Part shown: positions 33,319 through 41,254 of the stretch, in pieces
Layout: each line of letters starts with the position of its first letter
Numbering within the stretch: the first letter of the stretch is position 1
Assembly: GCA_014879675.1 (NCBI GenBank)
Contig: JACSRQ010000055.1
Span: 1 to 58,699 of the forward strand
Length of the DNA: 58,699 bases
DNA from: Ignavibacteria bacterium
Lineage (GTDB): Bacteria > Bacteroidota > Ignavibacteria > Tepidaquicellales > OLB5
Direction of reading: 5' to 3'
The notes under the pieces: model-generated
The model's database searches: none
What the model was told of the DNA's origin: nothing
What the model saw: only the letters and a program-made list of their open reading frames with translations
Translations under genes and position numbers: made by a program

Positions 33319-34722
33319 ATGAGAACCAAAACTATACTTGCAGCTTTTCTTTTGATCACTTCATTCACCTTTAGCCAATCTGAAATAGATACAACTTGGA
33401 ACGGCGCGATCGATATCATGGGCACAAAGCTTGGGTTTGCCGTTAAGTTCACAACCACCGGCAGCGAAGTGAAGGCTGTTATGGATATTCCCGAGCAGGG
33501 CGCTATGGGGCTTGTGCTTGATAAGGTATCGTTCAAAAATCCTAAGATACATTTCGAGCTTCCCGCTGAAAGCCGCACTGCGGTATTCGATGGCATCTAT
33601 TATTTAGATTCCATGGGCGGTACATTTTCTCAATCCGGTATTAACGGCAGGTTCCATCTCGTGCGGGGTGAACTGACCGATCAAACCGCGCCCGATACCA
33701 CCGAAAAAACATTCAACAGCGAAGAGGTAACATTCTACAATGACGGGAATACATTTGCCGGAACTATCACATATCCCAAAAAGGAAGGCAAGTTCCCCGC
33801 TGTAGTGCTTATAACAGGCAGCGGCGCACAGAACAGGGATGAAGATATTTACGGATTTAAGATATTCAAAATAATTGCTGAATATCTTTCTAACAACGGT
33901 ATCGCAGTTTTGAGATATGACGACCGCGGCGTGGGAGGCTCTAAGGGCAAGACCGTGAATGAATCCACCACCATGGATTTTGCCGGTGATGTTGGCGCGG
34001 CCATTGACCTGCTGAAAACCAAAGATTATATCTTCGCGGGCTCTATCGGGCTGCTTGGCCACAGCGAAGGCGGAATAGTCGCACCTTTAGTTGCGATCCA
34101 AAGAGATGATGTTTCATATATCATTCTGATGGCAGGCACAGGCGTGAAGGGAATCGATATAATTAAGGAGCAATCTAAGTTGATAATGAAAGCTGAGAAC
34201 GCTACCGAAAACGAGATAACAGGTTATACGATGGTGATGGATCTTATCTACGCCAATATTGTGAAGAACGGCGATATGAAGGAGCTTAAAGAACAGCTCG
34301 CACAGAATGTTGAAGACAGCTTTGATAAAATGTCAGCGGAAGAAAAGAAAGCTATTAAGAATAAAGATGAGTATATAGAGAAAACCGTTGATGAAACTAT
34401 CAGCCAGTTCAGCAGCAAGTGGATGAAGTATTTCCTGAGCTATGACCCGGCCAAAGCTTTGGAAAAAGTGACAATCCCTGTACTAATGCTTTTCGGCGGA
34501 AAAGACCTGCAGGTGCCGGTAAGCCAAAACCGCCCGCCGATGGAAGACGCTTTGAAAAAAGCAGGCAACCAGGAGTACCTGGTAAAGGTGTTCCCTGATG
34601 CGAATCACCTGTTCCAGGAAGCAGGTACAGGGAGTCCGAATGAATATCCGCAGCTCCCAAAAGCATTTGTACCGGGATTCCTTGAAGAGATCCTGGAGTG
34701 GATAAGGGTGAAGACGCAGTAG
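33319..34722 (+). CDS. Exported alpha/beta hydrolase (S33-type)
   Basis: A 467-residue protein from the ATG at 33319, which begins a good signal peptide (TILAAFLLITSFTFSQ); the upstream extension in the ORF track is not signal-like. The N-terminal ~110 residues are a beta-rich accessory domain. An alpha/beta hydrolase fold follows: oxyanion region LITGSGAQNRDED, YDDRGVGGSKG, nucleophile elbow GHSEGG (Ser ~249), LMLFGGKDLQVP (Asp) and PDANHLFQ (His). It is probably a periplasmic esterase or peptidase; the substrate is unknown. Short repeats of GAAATAGTG fill 34725-34797 after its stop. Confidence 0.85.
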   Translation: MRTKTILAAFLLITSFTFSQSEIDTTWNGAIDIMGTKLGFAVKFTTTGSEVKAVMDIPEQGAMGLVLDKVSFKNPKIHFELPAESRTAVFDGIYYLDSMGGTFSQSGINGRFHLVRGELTDQTAPDTTEKTFNSEEVTFYNDGNTFAGTITYPKKEGKFPAVVLITGSGAQNRDEDIYGFKIFKIIAEYLSNNGIAVLRYDDRGVGGSKGKTVNESTTMDFAGDVGAAIDLLKTKDYIFAGSIGLLGHSEGGIVAPLVAIQRDDVSYIILMAGTGVKGIDIIKEQSKLIMKAENATENEITGYTMVMDLIYANIVKNGDMKELKEQLAQNVEDSFDKMSAEEKKAIKNKDEYIEKTVDETISQFSSKWMKYFLSYDPAKALEKVTIPVLMLFGGKDLQVPVSQNRPPMEDALKKAGNQEYLVKVFPDANHLFQEAGTGSPNEYPQLPKAFVPGFLEEILEWIRVKTQ

Positions 34723-34727
34723 ATGGC

Positions 34728-34797
34728 GAAATAGTGAGATAGAGAAATAGTGGAATGGTGAAATAGTGGAATAGCGAAATAGTGAGATAGAAGTAGA
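34728..34797. repeat. Simple GAAATAG-type short repeats
   Basis: A run of degenerate 8-13-base units (GAAATAGTG, GAGATAG, GAAATAGCG) between the hydrolase gene and the MNT gene. Similar short runs occur at 3990-4012 and about 54243-54300. No coding capacity. Confidence 0.6.
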
Positions 34798-34851
34798 AAA
34801 CTGAAGTTTTATAAACACATAGAAATAACACAAAGATTTGAGTATTTTTGA

Positions 34852-35163
34852 ATGATGAATAGCAGGATAAGAAATATAATAGAAAGCAATCTGAACGGAT
34901 ATACTCTTGAAAAGATTATTTTGTTTGGCTCAAGAGCAAATGGAAGTTATGATTCGGACAGTGATTATGATGTTTTAGTTATAATCAAAGAAGAACCTGA
35001 TTGGATCACCAGGGAAAACTTGTGTTCTGAAATCAGGAAAATAATGGCAAGAGAAGATATAAATATAGATCTGTTGGTAAGGTCCTCGAGTTACGTGGAA
35101 ACAATACAGTATGAACAGGGAAATGTGATTAATACTGCTATCGAAGAAGGAATTGAAATGTGA
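34852..35163 (+). CDS. MNT-type nucleotidyltransferase (antitoxin of HEPN/MNT pair)
   Basis: A 103-residue protein with the minimal nucleotidyltransferase signature GSRANGSYDSDSDYDVLVI: Gly26-Ser27 and the metal-binding pair Asp38/Asp40. In characterised HEPN/MNT systems such proteins modify or neutralise the partner HEPN ribonuclease. Its stop overlaps the GTG start of the next gene, so they are an operon. Start choice between the first two Met residues is uncertain. Confidence 0.85.
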   Translation: MMNSRIRNIIESNLNGYTLEKIILFGSRANGSYDSDSDYDVLVIIKEEPDWITRENLCSEIRKIMAREDINIDLLVRSSSYVETIQYEQGNVINTAIEEGIEM

Positions 35164-35576
35164 CTGATGAAAGAATAAAAAAGTGGCTCATTTCCGCAAA
35201 TAATGATTTCATGGCGGCCGGAAATCTGCTTTTTGTCACTGCGGAAAAAATTATAACAAATGTAATTTGTTATCTATCGCAGCAATCAAGTGAAAAGTTT
35301 CTCAAAGCATTTTTATTGTCCAAATCCGAATCCTTTTCCAAAACACACAATCTGGAACTGCTTATTGAAAAATGTAAGAAGGCTGACATAGAATTTCCGC
35401 AGCTTGATGCAGGAAGGCTAACATCATACAATATAGCCATGAGATATCCTGATGAATTCAGAATACCTTCAATTCAGGAAGCGCGTGAAAGTTATGAAAC
35501 AGCAAAGTTGGTCCGTGGTGTTATACTGAGCAGATTGAACATCTCGGAAAAAGAGATAACATTATTCAATAATTGA
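35160..35576 (+). CDS. HEPN-domain protein (partner of MNT)
   Basis: A 138-residue helical protein starting at GTG overlapped with the upstream stop (ATGTGA). HEPN features: 'WLISANNDFMAAGNLL', YLSQQSSEKFLKAFLL, SKTHNLELLIEKC and the RYPDEFR turn. In this subfamily the RX4-6H ribonuclease motif is not obvious here, so activity is uncertain; such pairs are annotated both as toxin-antitoxin modules and as uncharacterised. Known HEPN/MNT pairs are typical accessory genes. Confidence 0.8.
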   Translation: MTDERIKKWLISANNDFMAAGNLLFVTAEKIITNVICYLSQQSSEKFLKAFLLSKSESFSKTHNLELLIEKCKKADIEFPQLDAGRLTSYNIAMRYPDEFRIPSIQEARESYETAKLVRGVILSRLNISEKEITLFNN

Positions 35577-35594
35577 TCTTTACGTAACATTTAA

Positions 35595-37142
35595 ATGATA
35601 AAGCCACGCTTAGCGGCAATTGATATTGGAACAAACTCATTTCACCTTGTGATAGTTGAAGTGGATACGAATACCGGCAAGTTTAATATACTTGGCCGTG
35701 AGAAGGAAAGCGTAAGGCTGGGCTCCGGCTCAACCGATATGAAGCACCTGGGCAAAGATGCGATGAACAGGGGAATCGATGCGCTTAAAAAATTCGCCGC
35801 ACTGGCTGATTCAGCCGGCGCGCCGGTGCGCGCCATCGCGACAAGCGCAGTACGTGAAGCAGTAAACCAGCAGGAATTTATTATGCGCGCACGCACTGAA
35901 GCGGGCATACGTGTTGAAGTTGCCTCCGGTATTGAAGAAGCGCGGTTCATCTACCTCGGCATCCTGCAATCACTACCAGTATTCGATAAGCGCATATTGA
36001 TGATAGATATCGGCGGCGGCAGCACAGAGTTCCTTATTGGGCGCGGAAGGGATATCGCGTTCGATAACTCGCTGAAGCTTGGCGCGATCAGGCTTACCGA
36101 AAGATTTTTCGGTGATAAGGATACCGAAAGCAAATCGGTTAAGGCATGCAGGGAGTATATTAAAGGGTTCATGTCAACCGTTACCAGGGAAAGCGCACAG
36201 CATAAGTTCGATATAGCGGTCGGTTCCTCGGGTACTATAATGAACATTGCCAATATTATAAACATTGATCGCGGCGGGGCAACGGACGCAAAGCTGAACA
36301 ATTTTATTTTCACAAGGGAAGAGCTCTTCGGAGTTGTAGGGCGGATACTTGAGGCTAAATCAGTTAAGCAAAGACTAAAAATTCCGGGGCTCGATCCTTC
36401 AAGGGCCGATATAATTACTGCGGGTGCGATCCTGCTGGAACAGATATTCAAAGAGCTGAAACTGAAGGAAATGATGGTGAGCGAGTTTGCACTGAGGGAA
36501 GGCATAATACTTGATACGATTGAAAAAGAGTTCACGCTGAAGGAGGAAAATCATCTCGGCAATCTCAGGCTGAACAGCGTAATGCACATTGCGGAAAACT
36601 TCAGGATAGAAAAAGAGCACTCCGAACATGTTACCGGACTTGCATTAAAAATATTCGACCTCACCGGCAATCTGCATAAGCTGGGAAAGACTGAAAGGTT
36701 ATACCTGGAAGCTGCGACATTGCTGCATGAAGTTGGCGGATTTGTATCGCACTCGCAGCATCACCGCCATTCATACTATATTATCCGTAATGCGGAAATG
36801 CTTGGCTTCACTGAAAACGAGAAGGAAATTATTGCAAACGTTGCGCGTTACCACAGGAAGTCGCACCCGAAAGCTAAACACCCTGATTTTGCCAAGCTGG
36901 GTTTTGATGACCAGCAGGTTGTGAGGAAGCTGGCTTCTATACTGCGGGTAGCCGATGGCCTGGACCGCAGCCACACATCTTCTATAAATGATATTGAGTT
37001 AAAGCAGGATGGAAGGAGTATAACTTTTTTTCTTCACGGCGATAGTGCGAATATTGAGCTCGAGATCTGGGGCGCTGAAAGCAAGAAGAAGCTGTTTGAA
37101 GAAGTTTTCGGAGTTACCGCCGAATTTAAAAGGGCAGATTGA
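35595..37142 (+). CDS. ppx: Exopolyphosphatase / pppGpp phosphatase (Ppx/GppA family)
   Basis: A 515-residue cytosolic enzyme. The ASKHA ATPase-like fold is shown by AAIDIGTNSFHLVIVE at residues 7-22 and MIDIGGGSTEFLIGRG near residue 138, with a third conserved segment VGSSGTIMNIA near 215. The C-terminal ~200 residues form an HD-like domain (LLHEVGGFVSHSQHHRHSYYII). Family members hydrolyse polyphosphate and often pppGpp; which one dominates cannot be told. It follows the HEPN gene by 18 bases and may be cotranscribed. Confidence 0.9.
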   Translation: MIKPRLAAIDIGTNSFHLVIVEVDTNTGKFNILGREKESVRLGSGSTDMKHLGKDAMNRGIDALKKFAALADSAGAPVRAIATSAVREAVNQQEFIMRARTEAGIRVEVASGIEEARFIYLGILQSLPVFDKRILMIDIGGGSTEFLIGRGRDIAFDNSLKLGAIRLTERFFGDKDTESKSVKACREYIKGFMSTVTRESAQHKFDIAVGSSGTIMNIANIINIDRGGATDAKLNNFIFTREELFGVVGRILEAKSVKQRLKIPGLDPSRADIITAGAILLEQIFKELKLKEMMVSEFALREGIILDTIEKEFTLKEENHLGNLRLNSVMHIAENFRIEKEHSEHVTGLALKIFDLTGNLHKLGKTERLYLEAATLLHEVGGFVSHSQHHRHSYYIIRNAEMLGFTENEKEIIANVARYHRKSHPKAKHPDFAKLGFDDQQVVRKLASILRVADGLDRSHTSSINDIELKQDGRSITFFLHGDSANIELEIWGAESKKKLFEEVFGVTAEFKRAD

Positions 37143-37154
37143 TACTGAAATAAA

Positions 37155-37224
37155 ACGATCCTGCCTCTTCTTTTAAAACCGGGCAGTTAGCCCAAAACGG
37201 AGATGCGCAGAAAGACAGGATCGT
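37155..37224. other. Long-range inverted repeat in an intergenic region
   Basis: ACGATCCTG (37155-37163) pairs with CAGGATCGT (37216-37224) across 52 bases between the ppx gene and the DinB-family gene. It could be part of a structured transcript or a poor terminator. There is no T run beside it. Confidence 0.35.
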
Positions 37225-37307
37225 ATTGTTCAGCTTTAACCAATTCAAGCTATTTCTATTTTATGCTTCTCCGTTTTATAATTCTTAAGCCCGCTTATGA
37301 TTTGATG

Positions 37308-37817
37308 TTACAGCCCGCAATACTTTTCTTCTATTACCCGGAAGTGCCAGCGCTGGTGGCCCGGCAATACAAATCCGATGGCTGCTGCAGATAGATGTGG
37401 TAAACTTCCGGTTTTGTTCAGCATTTCAGGGGTAAATGAGCCGTACAGCGCGAAGAGTGATTCCCGAACTATCTTCAGTTCATCAATAAGATCTTCAACA
37501 GTGCGGTTGTTTGCGTTTGAGGCTGCTGCATAATCATCCTGGGGAAAGGGAAGTGCAGGCTGGTTAATTCCCCTTGCAAATGCCAGCGCCCGGAACATGA
37601 ATACCCTTTCAGTATCGATCAAATGCTGTATTATTTCTTTTACAGTCCACTTTCCGGGTTCATATGTTTTATTGCCGGTTTGTTCCCATTTTTTTACAGG
37701 TACTTTTTTTAGTTCATCAATGCTCGTTTGGATCGCCTGCATCAGCTCGGTATCATCGCATTTGTTCATGTACCTTTCATAGTACTCAGGCTTCGGTGAA
37801 ATTTCAGAAAGTTTCAT
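37308..37817 (-). CDS. DinB/YfiT-like family protein
   Basis: A 169-residue helical-bundle protein. Metal-binding His positions fit the DinB/YfiT pattern: WTVKEIIQHLIDTERVF near residue 62 and GHQRWHFRVIEEKY near residue 152. Many relatives are metal-dependent transferases acting with low-molecular-weight thiols; the substrate here is unknown. Short-range neighbours on the same strand are a GNAT gene and an unknown gene, with 52 bases between this gene and the GNAT gene. Confidence 0.85.
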   Translation of the reverse strand: MKLSEISPKPEYYERYMNKCDDTELMQAIQTSIDELKKVPVKKWEQTGNKTYEPGKWTVKEIIQHLIDTERVFMFRALAFARGINQPALPFPQDDYAAASNANNRTVEDLIDELKIVRESLFALYGSFTPEMLNKTGSLPHLSAAAIGFVLPGHQRWHFRVIEEKYCGL

Positions 37818-37869
37818 TTTTGTTTGTATAGATTCAGGTTAATGATCTTGTGTATATACTGCAATTGCT

Positions 37870-38409
37870 CTAAATATTCAGAAGCTTTATTATTTCCTTT
37901 TCAAAAAGCATACACCGCACTTTATCTTTTGTTACCGCTCCGAGCTTTTTGTAGAATTCTATGGCCGCTGTATTAAATTCTGGTGTTTGCCATTGAATTT
38001 CTTTGATCCCGTTCAGCAATCCTTCCTTCGCAACTTCTCTCATCAAAGCCAGCCCTGTTCCCGAACCGCGCGCATACTCTCTGAGGTAAAGGCAGTCCAG
38101 GTGAAGGTAGTACGCAGCATTCCATGTTGAGAAGTCATAAGTATAAGCTGCATATCCCGCTAACCTGCTTCCTGCCGCCGCAACCAGGCAATGCAAAACA
38201 GGTTCCTCCGCAAAAAGGAAATGTTTCAGCATTTCAGATTTTCCTTTAACGGAATAGCTGCATTTTTCAAATTCAGCATGCTCACGGCACATTTCAACAA
38301 TTTCATCAATATCACCGGGAGTGCATTTTCTTATCAAACAGACTGTATTGGAATTTACTTTCAATCTTTGGTTTGTACTTTCTTTCAGGTCCATATTATA
38401 CGTCTTCAT
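37870..38409 (-). CDS. GNAT-family N-acetyltransferase
   Basis: A 179-residue protein with a GNAT fold: IRKCTPGDIDEIVEMCREHA at the N-terminus, a core strand AAYYLHLDCLYLREYARGSG carrying the acetyl-CoA-binding loop (ARGSGTGLALMREV) and a C-terminal NTAAIEFYKKLGA. The acceptor is unknown. The ORF overlaps the gene upstream by 14 bases, suggesting coupling; a start a few codons further in is also possible because the first ~24 residues are outside the domain. Confidence 0.85.
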   Translation of the reverse strand: MKTYNMDLKESTNQRLKVNSNTVCLIRKCTPGDIDEIVEMCREHAEFEKCSYSVKGKSEMLKHFLFAEEPVLHCLVAAAGSRLAGYAAYTYDFSTWNAAYYLHLDCLYLREYARGSGTGLALMREVAKEGLLNGIKEIQWQTPEFNTAAIEFYKKLGAVTKDKVRCMLFEKEIIKLLNI

Positions 38410-38863
38410 TCAAAACAGAAGACAAATATGCTTCAAAATCAGGGCGGCTGCTATTTTTTATAACATGCTCCACCCATGCATTCCTTTCGTGCCACATAAC
38501 AGCCAGTTCCCATACACAGAACGTGATCCCTTTATCGGAAAACAATGTAAACTGACCGGGGTTCTCATATGCGGAAAAATAAACGTAATGCTGTAGCATG
38601 TTTTCGCCTATCCACCAGTTTATCAGCGCAAACACACCTTCATTGCCTTCGTGCAGTATCAGCGTTGCTATATTATATGTCTCAAGCTGATGAATGCTGC
38701 TGAGTTTTAACCAGCCGGGAATCTGTTCTTTAACCTGCGCTATGGTTTCCTGCGAAACGCGCTCGTTCAAAACTGATATACTGTATATTTTGATCTTCCA
38801 GCCGTTGGTTTCGTACAGATCAATAAATCTAACCGGTCTTTTTTTATATTCTGTATTCAGCAT
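38396..38863 (-). CDS. Conserved-looking protein of unknown function
   Basis: A 155-residue soluble protein rich in aromatic residues (GWKIKIYSISVLNE, FALINWWIGENMLQHYVYFS, CVWELAVMWHERNAWVEHV). The C-terminal half has W/E/H-rich helices. It has no signal peptide. It is the first gene of a probable unit with the GNAT and perhaps the DinB gene. I do not recognise the family. The 38864-39215 interval after it on the plus strand shows no gene I can support. Confidence 0.6.
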   Translation of the reverse strand: MLNTEYKKRPVRFIDLYETNGWKIKIYSISVLNERVSQETIAQVKEQIPGWLKLSSIHQLETYNIATLILHEGNEGVFALINWWIGENMLQHYVYFSAYENPGQFTLFSDKGITFCVWELAVMWHERNAWVEHVIKNSSRPDFEAYLSSVLNEDV

Positions 38864-39215
38864 CTGTTTCGTGTTATTCTCCGGATGTTTTTATTCAATA
38901 ATTTTTCAGTTCGGCAGCATACCGCACCCGCTTGATCTGCAGCGCGGCACGCTTGCCGGAACTAATGAAAGACTTATAGCAGCAGCTGCGGGCTGCAAAA
39001 GCCTATCGTTGTGGATTAGATCTCTGAATGAATTTACCATCTGTATTTTTTTCCGGTATAGGAGCACCGTTGATTCAGAGATTCAAAAAACGCAGGTCTT
39101 TTATGCTTACATTCAAAACACATGCAAAATTAACCATGAATTTCAGAATTCTCAGGACAACATGTGGACAATTTGAGCCTTAAAAAGTAGTGGCGCAATT
39201 TGTCCGCTGATTGGC

Positions 39216-39246
39216 TTTGAATACCATGCCCAATTTGCTATTTTTG
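39216..39246 (+). promoter_or_regulatory. Promoter of the GlxA-type regulator gene
   Basis: TTTG (39216-39219), exactly 19 bases, TATTTTTG (39239-39246), ending 17 bases before the ATG. This is the cleanest consensus match in the window. Confidence 0.8.
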
Positions 39247-39263
39247 TAAATAATAACAAAAAT

Positions 39264-40184
39264 ATGGCAATTAATTTCGTTTTTTTAATACTTCCCGAGA
39301 TACATTTAATGGACCTTGCAGGTCCGGACCAGGTGTTTCTGGAATCAATAGGCTATGGTGCGGATTTTGAGATAAGGTACTGCGCGCTGAGGAAGGGAGC
39401 TGTCACCTCGGCCGGACTTCCGTTCGGGGAAGTACCTTCTTATACCGCTGAAAAGCTGAATCCGGGTGATTTTCTTTTTGTGCCGGGCGCAAATGTAAGC
39501 TACCTTCTTTCGGATGATTTCAAAAAAGAGACCGCTCTGTTTGAGTGGCTGAATAAAATGTATGAGGCAGGTGTTAATATCTGCAGTATATGTTCGGGAG
39601 CTTTTGCGCTGGCACAAAGCGGCCTGCTGGATGGCGTTCCCTGTACAACACATTTTAAACGGACAGCACAGCTTCAGAAATGTTTTCCGTTCACACGCGT
39701 TACGGAAAACACGCTGTTCACCGAACATAACGGGATATATACAAGCGCGGGAATTGCCTCGGGTATTGATATGGCTTTGCATATTGTTGAAAAGCTGAAG
39801 GGCAGCTACTTCGCGCATAAGGTAGCAAGAGAGCTTGTTGTGTATAGCAGGCGCAAAGGAGATCAAAGCCAGTACAGCGCGTTAATGGAATTCCGCAACC
39901 ATATTCACTCCGGCATTCATAAAGCGCAGGATTGGATTCACGAAAACCTTGATTCAAAATTCACGCTGATAGATCTTGCGGAAACCGCGAACATGAGCGA
40001 CAGGAATTTCACACGGATATTTAAAAAAGAAACAGGCGTAACGGTGAGCGACTATATCCGCATGCTGCGCAAAGAAAGAATTAACGAGCTGCTGAAGAAT
40101 CCGGATATAACAAGGATAGAGATCGCGCGCAAGTGCGGCTTGAAAAGCGAAAGGCATTTAAGAAGGATAATGAAGCATGCGTAG
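39264..40184 (+). CDS. GlxA-type AraC-family transcriptional regulator
   Basis: A 306-residue protein of two parts. Residues ~1-185 form a DJ-1/PfpI-like domain with the nucleophile-elbow Cys110 in CSICSGAFALA. Residues ~205-306 carry the AraC DNA-binding domain with two helix-turn-helix units (FTLIDLAETANMSDRNFTRIF and ITRIEIARKCGLKSERHLRRI). In this family the first domain senses a small molecule; the ligand and targets are unknown. It has a strong promoter of its own. Confidence 0.9.
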   Translation: MAINFVFLILPEIHLMDLAGPDQVFLESIGYGADFEIRYCALRKGAVTSAGLPFGEVPSYTAEKLNPGDFLFVPGANVSYLLSDDFKKETALFEWLNKMYEAGVNICSICSGAFALAQSGLLDGVPCTTHFKRTAQLQKCFPFTRVTENTLFTEHNGIYTSAGIASGIDMALHIVEKLKGSYFAHKVARELVVYSRRKGDQSQYSALMEFRNHIHSGIHKAQDWIHENLDSKFTLIDLAETANMSDRNFTRIFKKETGVTVSDYIRMLRKERINELLKNPDITRIEIARKCGLKSERHLRRIMKHA

Positions 40185-40310
40185 CGATGTGAGTACAGCG
40201 ACCCCACCCCGAGCTTCAGCATTGATCCCGCTTATAGCGGGACTGCGAAAGTCACTTCGGACTTTCTTGAGGGGAGAAGTAAACAAGTAGTTTGCTGCTT
40301 TCCGAATTGA

Positions 40311-41153
40311 TCAGTACTCAATTTTTTCGAGGAAGAGACCCGATGGCGGCGCGGTGAATTCAGCGATGGTTTTGACCTCACCCCTAAACGCACCAGTGGT
40401 GCGTTTATTCCCCCTCTCCTGTGAGGAGAGGGGGAGAAGTAAACCTGCAATTCTCTGTTTATCCATTTTGCCCCTGCCAACTTCTACCAATACACCAACA
40501 ATGCGCCTTACCATCTTCCACAAAAAGTGAGAGGCTTTGATGCGGATGTAAATTTTCATTTTATCTTCGGTGATCTCGAGTGACTCTACAAGGCATTTGG
40601 TTGATTTATCTATCAACTGATTTCCCCTCTCCTTTGGGGAGGGGTTAGGGGTGGGGTCATATTCTGAAAACGCTTTGAAATCATGCATACCCTCGAATAG
40701 CTTAGATGCTTCCTTCATTTTTTTAACATCAAGCTTATCTTTAATCCACCATACAAAGCGTTTTTCAAACGCCGTCCGGCGTTTTGAGATCACATACAGG
40801 TATTGCCTCGACTTTGCATCATGCCGCGCGTGGAATCCGGGGTGCGCTTTTTCTATTTCCAGAATATTGATATCGCCGGGCAGCTCGTCATTGAGCTTAA
40901 TCTTCAATATTTCAGGCGCGAGCATTGTTTCGCACTCAAGGTGCGCAACCTGTTCAATAGCATGCACTCCTGCATCAGTACGGCCTGAGCCCTGCAGATC
41001 CATGAACCGGTTCATGCCCTTATTTTTGCTGAATACGGTATTTACGGCTTTGATTAGCGTTCCCTGTACGGTTTTGACGGAGGTTTCTTTTGGCTGCTTC
41101 TGCCAGCCGGAGTAGTTTGCGCCGGCATATTCGAGGTACATTTTGAATTTCAT
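40311..41153 (-). CDS. truA: tRNA pseudouridine(38-40) synthase, with in-frame repeat insertions
   Basis: About 280 residues from the ATG at 41153 (MKFKMYLEYAGANYSGWQKQ). It isomerises uridine to pseudouridine at positions 38-40 of the tRNA anticodon arm. Recognisable motifs are the catalytic-Asp region GSGRTDAGVHA, then FHARHDAKSRQYLYVI, FLWKMVRRIVGVLVEVGRG and the C-terminal APPSGLFLEKIEY. It is longer than usual because two palindromic repeats are inserted in frame, near residues 178-193 (TPNPSPKERGN) and 238-262 (LPLSSQERGN). Both lie between conserved segments. A TATCTTTG -7 box (41166-41173) overlaps the TTG used as start by the ORF track, so the ATG is preferred. Confidence 0.9.
   Translation of the reverse strand: MKFKMYLEYAGANYSGWQKQPKETSVKTVQGTLIKAVNTVFSKNKGMNRFMDLQGSGRTDAGVHAIEQVAHLECETMLAPEILKIKLNDELPGDINILEIEKAHPGFHARHDAKSRQYLYVISKRRTAFEKRFVWWIKDKLDVKKMKEASKLFEGMHDFKAFSEYDPTPNPSPKERGNQLIDKSTKCLVESLEITEDKMKIYIRIKASHFLWKMVRRIVGVLVEVGRGKMDKQRIAGLLLPLSSQERGNKRTTGAFRGEVKTIAEFTAPPSGLFLEKIEY
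40373..40447. repeat. Palindromic repeat inserted in truA (second)
   Basis: GC-rich element with two inverted pairs: AAACGCACCA / TGGTGCGTTT and CCCCCTCTCCT / AGGAGAGGGGG. It is read through in frame as LPLSSQERGNKRTTGAFRGE within the truA product. A related tail (GAGGGGAGAAGTAAAC) follows truA at about 40272-40287. Confidence 0.75.
40611..40659. repeat. Palindromic repeat inserted in truA (first)
   Basis: Element with arms CCCCTCTCC / GGGGAGGGG around TTTG, followed by TTAGGGGTGGGGTC. In truA it is translated as DPTPNPSPKERGN. The PTPNPSP(K/E)ERGN string is a recognisable translation of a common intergenic palindrome family. Confidence 0.8.
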
Positions 41154-41165
41154 AGTTTTATTATA

Positions 41166-41173
41166 CAAAGATA
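41166..41173 (-). promoter_or_regulatory. -7 box candidate for truA
   Basis: TATCTTTG on the minus strand, 12 bases before the ATG at 41153, implying a very short leader. No clear -33 TTG. Confidence 0.5.
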
Positions 41174-41254
41174 CAAAATTGTGGGGGAAGTTAGCGTTTT
41201 TTAGGTGCTATGATAAGATTCAAGGCTTGTTTCCAGCTAATCGGAATTAAAGAG

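Noticed and set aside
41154-41168. TTG start of truA used by the ORF track
   Set aside because: It lies inside a -7 box (TATCTTTG at 41166-41173), so transcription would start after it; the ATG at 41153 begins the usual TruA N-terminus.
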